Assembly: GCA_030063045.1 (NCBI GenBank)
Contig: JAQSEB010000072.1
Coordinates: forward strand, 1,095,501 to 1,159,500
DNA: 64,000 bases
Source: Pratylenchus scribneri
Taxonomy: Eukaryota; Nematoda; Chromadorea; Rhabditida; Pratylenchidae
Direction of reading: 5' to 3'
Positions 61,339 through 64,000 of this stretch are shown here, piece by piece (position 1 is the first letter of the stretch; every line of letters begins with the position of its first letter). The notes under the pieces were generated by a model, which saw nothing but the letters and a program-made list of their open reading frames with translations, ran no database searches and was not told where the DNA came from. The position numbers and the translations under genes were made by a program.

Positions 61339-62399
61339 GAATATCTCATCAATCTCAGATTTTGATTTATATTTTTGGAAAAAAAAAAACAAAATAATTT
61401 TTAGGCATTTATCGGCAGCAGAATATCGGGCCCAAGAGTAACACATTATGGAGGCAGGGATGAATTTGATTGACCTGGGAAAATTGCCTGATGAGCTAGT
61501 ATTTGAAATATTTTAGGGTCGTCAAACGTCAACTTTGTCTTCTTTTTTGGTTGGTGATCAATAAAAAAAATACCATTTTCCCTCCCTTCACTGCGGATTA
61601 CAGACTATACAGATTAAGCAACGTCATTTTACTTCGATTATATGGGAAATTGCCTCGGGCAAATATTTAAATATCATTTTTCTCCATTTCTTAAAGGTTA
61701 ATTTCAATTGAAATAATGAAAAAATAGAAATGTATTTTAATTGAAAGAAAAAGTTCGATTAAAACACACTCGCCAATATAGAATGGGCAAAATTCAAAAT
61801 TTTCATTCATCGACGTTTCGTTTTAATTTTTATATTCAAAAATATTTAAATATAATTTTGATAAATAATATTTTCATTTTCCAAATGTGTACTTTACAAA
61901 TGATTTAACAAAATAAAGATAAAATTATAATCATAAAATTTTTACTTCATTTATGCCTTCAAATTTTAGACAGAATTCTCAATCAATTCCCAGTGAATAT
62001 TGTTAAAATATGAACAAATTATGGAACCGGAATCTTAGAACTAAAAAATTTTGGAAAGAGGGAAATAATACTCTCTGATAAGCCTTATCGAAATATTTAG
62101 ACCAAATATTGCCACTCCCTCCATTGTTCATAATTTTTTAAAATTATTCTGCATTCTTTATTATTTTTCATAGCTTTGAAAGGAAATTAAATAAATCTAT
62201 ATAGATTTTTTGTTAAATTTTATTATTAAATTTAAAAAAAAGAATATCTCGGATAATTTAATTTGAATATTTTTATATAATATTTATTTTATCTGCTATT
62301 AAAATCTTTTTCAAATTAATACCAAAGAATATTTTATTTTTATAAATAAAATAATTTTCAGATATATTTGATTCAAAAACTATTTTTTATTACAATCAA
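61339..62399. other. Intergenic; possible F-box remnant
   Basis: An ATG at 61448 opens a 22-codon frame containing the F-box-like start LPDELVFEIF, then a stop. Later codons (about 61600-61680) could be a further piece. If it is an F-box gene, only a remnant is left. The rest is AT-rich with no gene seen. Confidence 0.3.
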
Positions 62400-63690
62400 A
62401 TGATACAACTTACAAATCCATTTGTCATCTTTTTGCTGATTTTTATCATCTTTATGATCATCATCAATTGGTACACTTTTAGGAAATATGGCGAGGATAA
62501 ATTAAGGGCAGAAAATGGTGAATGGCGAATTCCTGAGAAGAATTTGCTCATACTCAGGTTTGATTTAATCGATGTCAAAATAAAATCAATGTAAATAAAT
62601 TATAGGAAGTTTTCTTCCAATTAATATTAATAATTATATAAAAAGTAAAGAAAATAAAACATAAAAAACGATGACAAATTTCAACACTTACACAAAAAGT
62701 AAATTTACATTATCCTATTCCCAAATTAATTATTTTTTTAAGTCTTTTCGGTGGTTGGATCGGCGCCTTTCTTGCTATGCAACATTTTCGTCATAAAACA
62801 CAAAAAACAAGTTTCAAAAATTCACATTTGGCTGTCACAATTATAAATATTCTTGTACTTGGATTTATTTTGGTCAATTTGTTAAGAAGAATTGAAGAAA
62901 ATGAAATCGATTCGAATTTAAACAAATTTAATACGACTGATTGTGGTCCAAAATTAAGTATTTCCGAAGATGGTCTCGGCATAAAACATTTGGGACCAAA
63001 TATTGGTAAAAATATTAAAATAAAAATTTAAAAAAAACAAATTTTTTTAAATTATATTAATTTTTAAGTATGGAATTCTGTTCGTGCCAAATTTCCAATT
63101 CCTCGATTCAATTTGAATGCTAATAAATCGTCAATTAACTTCTATTTTGAAGTTCAAATTCTTGAGAAAAATGATAATATGTATGTTATTCGGGTGAAAA
63201 ATTCATAAATGATTTAATTAATATTTTTTTTAATTTACAAATTTTCTTATGTTCAACAGGGATAATGGAATTGGCATTGGATTTTCATTGCAAAAATTTC
63301 CATTGGAAGGCAAATGGCTTGGCAGTATAAATAATTCAATTGGAATTGATCAAAAAGGTGGAATGGAAGTTTATGGATATTGGCAAAAGTTTGATGAAAA
63401 GGAAGGATGGTTCCAAAAGGGAGATTTTGTTGGTATTGGCATAATCAATTCGCCGAGAAATTCATCAATGGAATGTTTTGCCACATTAAATGGAGAATTG
63501 TTAGGTAATATTATAATAAAAAATATTTGTATAATATTAAAAATTAATTTCAGGGAAGGCTGAAACACCCCTATATGACAATACCTTTGAAATTTTTCCA
63601 ACTGTCACTTTGTATTATCCAGACGATTCAATACGCGCATATTTTAAGAAAGAAGAATGGCGTTTCAAGAAATTCAATAAACTTCTTTAA
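62400..63690 (+). CDS. Fusion of DUF1294 membrane domain and SPRY domain
   Basis: Five exons in phase: 62400-62557, 62743-63005, 63069-63180, 63260-63504, 63554-63690 (304 aa). Residues about 7-24 are a transmembrane helix. Residues about 30-75 match DUF1294 (PF06961): GEDKLRAENGEWRIPEKNLL, then GGWIGAFLAMQHFRHKTQK, the family's DK..A...WRIPE and GG..GA..AM..FRHKT motifs. A second helix lies at about 83-102. Residues about 125-300 are a SPRY domain (DCGPKLSISEDGL, WNSVRAKFPIPRF, FYFEVQIL, GIGIGFS, GDFVGIGI, CFATLNGELLG). Exon 2 alone carries the end of DUF1294, helix 2 and the start of SPRY, so the fusion does not depend on a splice guess. DUF1294 proteins are mainly bacterial membrane proteins of unknown role. 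The likely form is a membrane-anchored SPRY protein. SPRY exon phases equal those of the gene at 1479. Confidence 0.85.
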
Positions 63691-64000
63691 TGATTGGAAA
63701 AAATGATGAAAAATATAATAACAATCACTTATTTTCAAGATTTTCAAATAGTATTTTTTTACATTCATTTTATTCATTTTCTTTAAATAAAACTCACCAT
63801 ATACATTATTAAGAGCAGTAGAGTGGAGATTAAAATGTGTCGCTTTAAGCAAAATGTAAATTGTTTATCTCATTATATTTAAAAATATTTGCAAATGAAT
63901 TAAAATAATACCCCAAAATCGCGATATAAAATGAATACAATATTGACATCCAAAATTTTAATGAAAATAAATTTCTAATTTAATTGATTCATCATCACAA
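63691..64000. other. Downstream flank, no gene seen
   Basis: AT-rich 3' flank of the fusion gene with an AATAAA-type signal at about 63784-63790. Nothing coding is seen up to the window end. Confidence 0.4.

Overview
The window looks like nuclear DNA of a nematode. It is strongly AT-rich. Its genes are split into many short exons by mostly short GT-AG introns with TTTCAG-like acceptors, and it carries nematode-type supplementary nuclear receptors, C-type lectins, legumain, SPRY proteins and small secreted cysteine-rich proteins. The mix of SPRY genes, AT richness and receptor type suggests a plant-parasitic Tylenchina (root-knot or cyst nematode relative). That placement is inference; no rRNA or other marker is present. 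I built gene models by hand from reading frame, splice sites and phase.

Layout. 1-16 kb: a coiled-coil SPRY gene (+), a C-type lectin gene (+) with an apparent 1-nt frameshift, a second secreted C-type-lectin-like gene (-), a nuclear receptor gene (NHR-A, +), and several fold-back (MITE-like) elements, many inside introns. 15.7-22 kb: a legumain gene (+) with two homopolymer frame breaks, then a secreted protein gene of unknown family (-). 22.9-25.4 kb: two nested minisatellites (30-bp and 39-bp units), a hAT-like non-autonomous element with an 8-bp target duplication, and another fold-back element. 26 kb: a small secreted cysteine-rich gene.

28-54 kb: a tandem array of four nuclear receptor genes (NHR-B, C, D, E; +). 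NHR-B is stretched to almost 16 kb. Its first intron holds a complete Gypsy-type LTR retrotransposon in antisense, and one LTR of that element is itself split by a BEL/Pao-type gag-only LTR element. Its last intron holds a GC-rich block with a 1517-codon antisense ORF that includes a phlebovirus-G2-like envelope domain. All nine NHR-B coding exons still join in frame.

54-64 kb: a forward paralogue of the unknown secreted gene at 18.7-21.8 kb, a 14-cysteine secreted peptide gene, a decayed SPRY pseudogene (-), more fold-back elements, and at the right end a gene that fuses a bacterial-type DUF1294 membrane domain to a SPRY domain.

How it fits together: this is a region of clustered, duplicating, lineage-specific families (receptors, SPRY, lectins, secreted proteins) with heavy transposon insertion into introns. 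The items most worth following up are the DUF1294-SPRY fusion, the envelope-like GC-rich insert, the nested retroelements with a half-tRNA-Lys primer site, and a conserved repeat upstream of three receptor genes.
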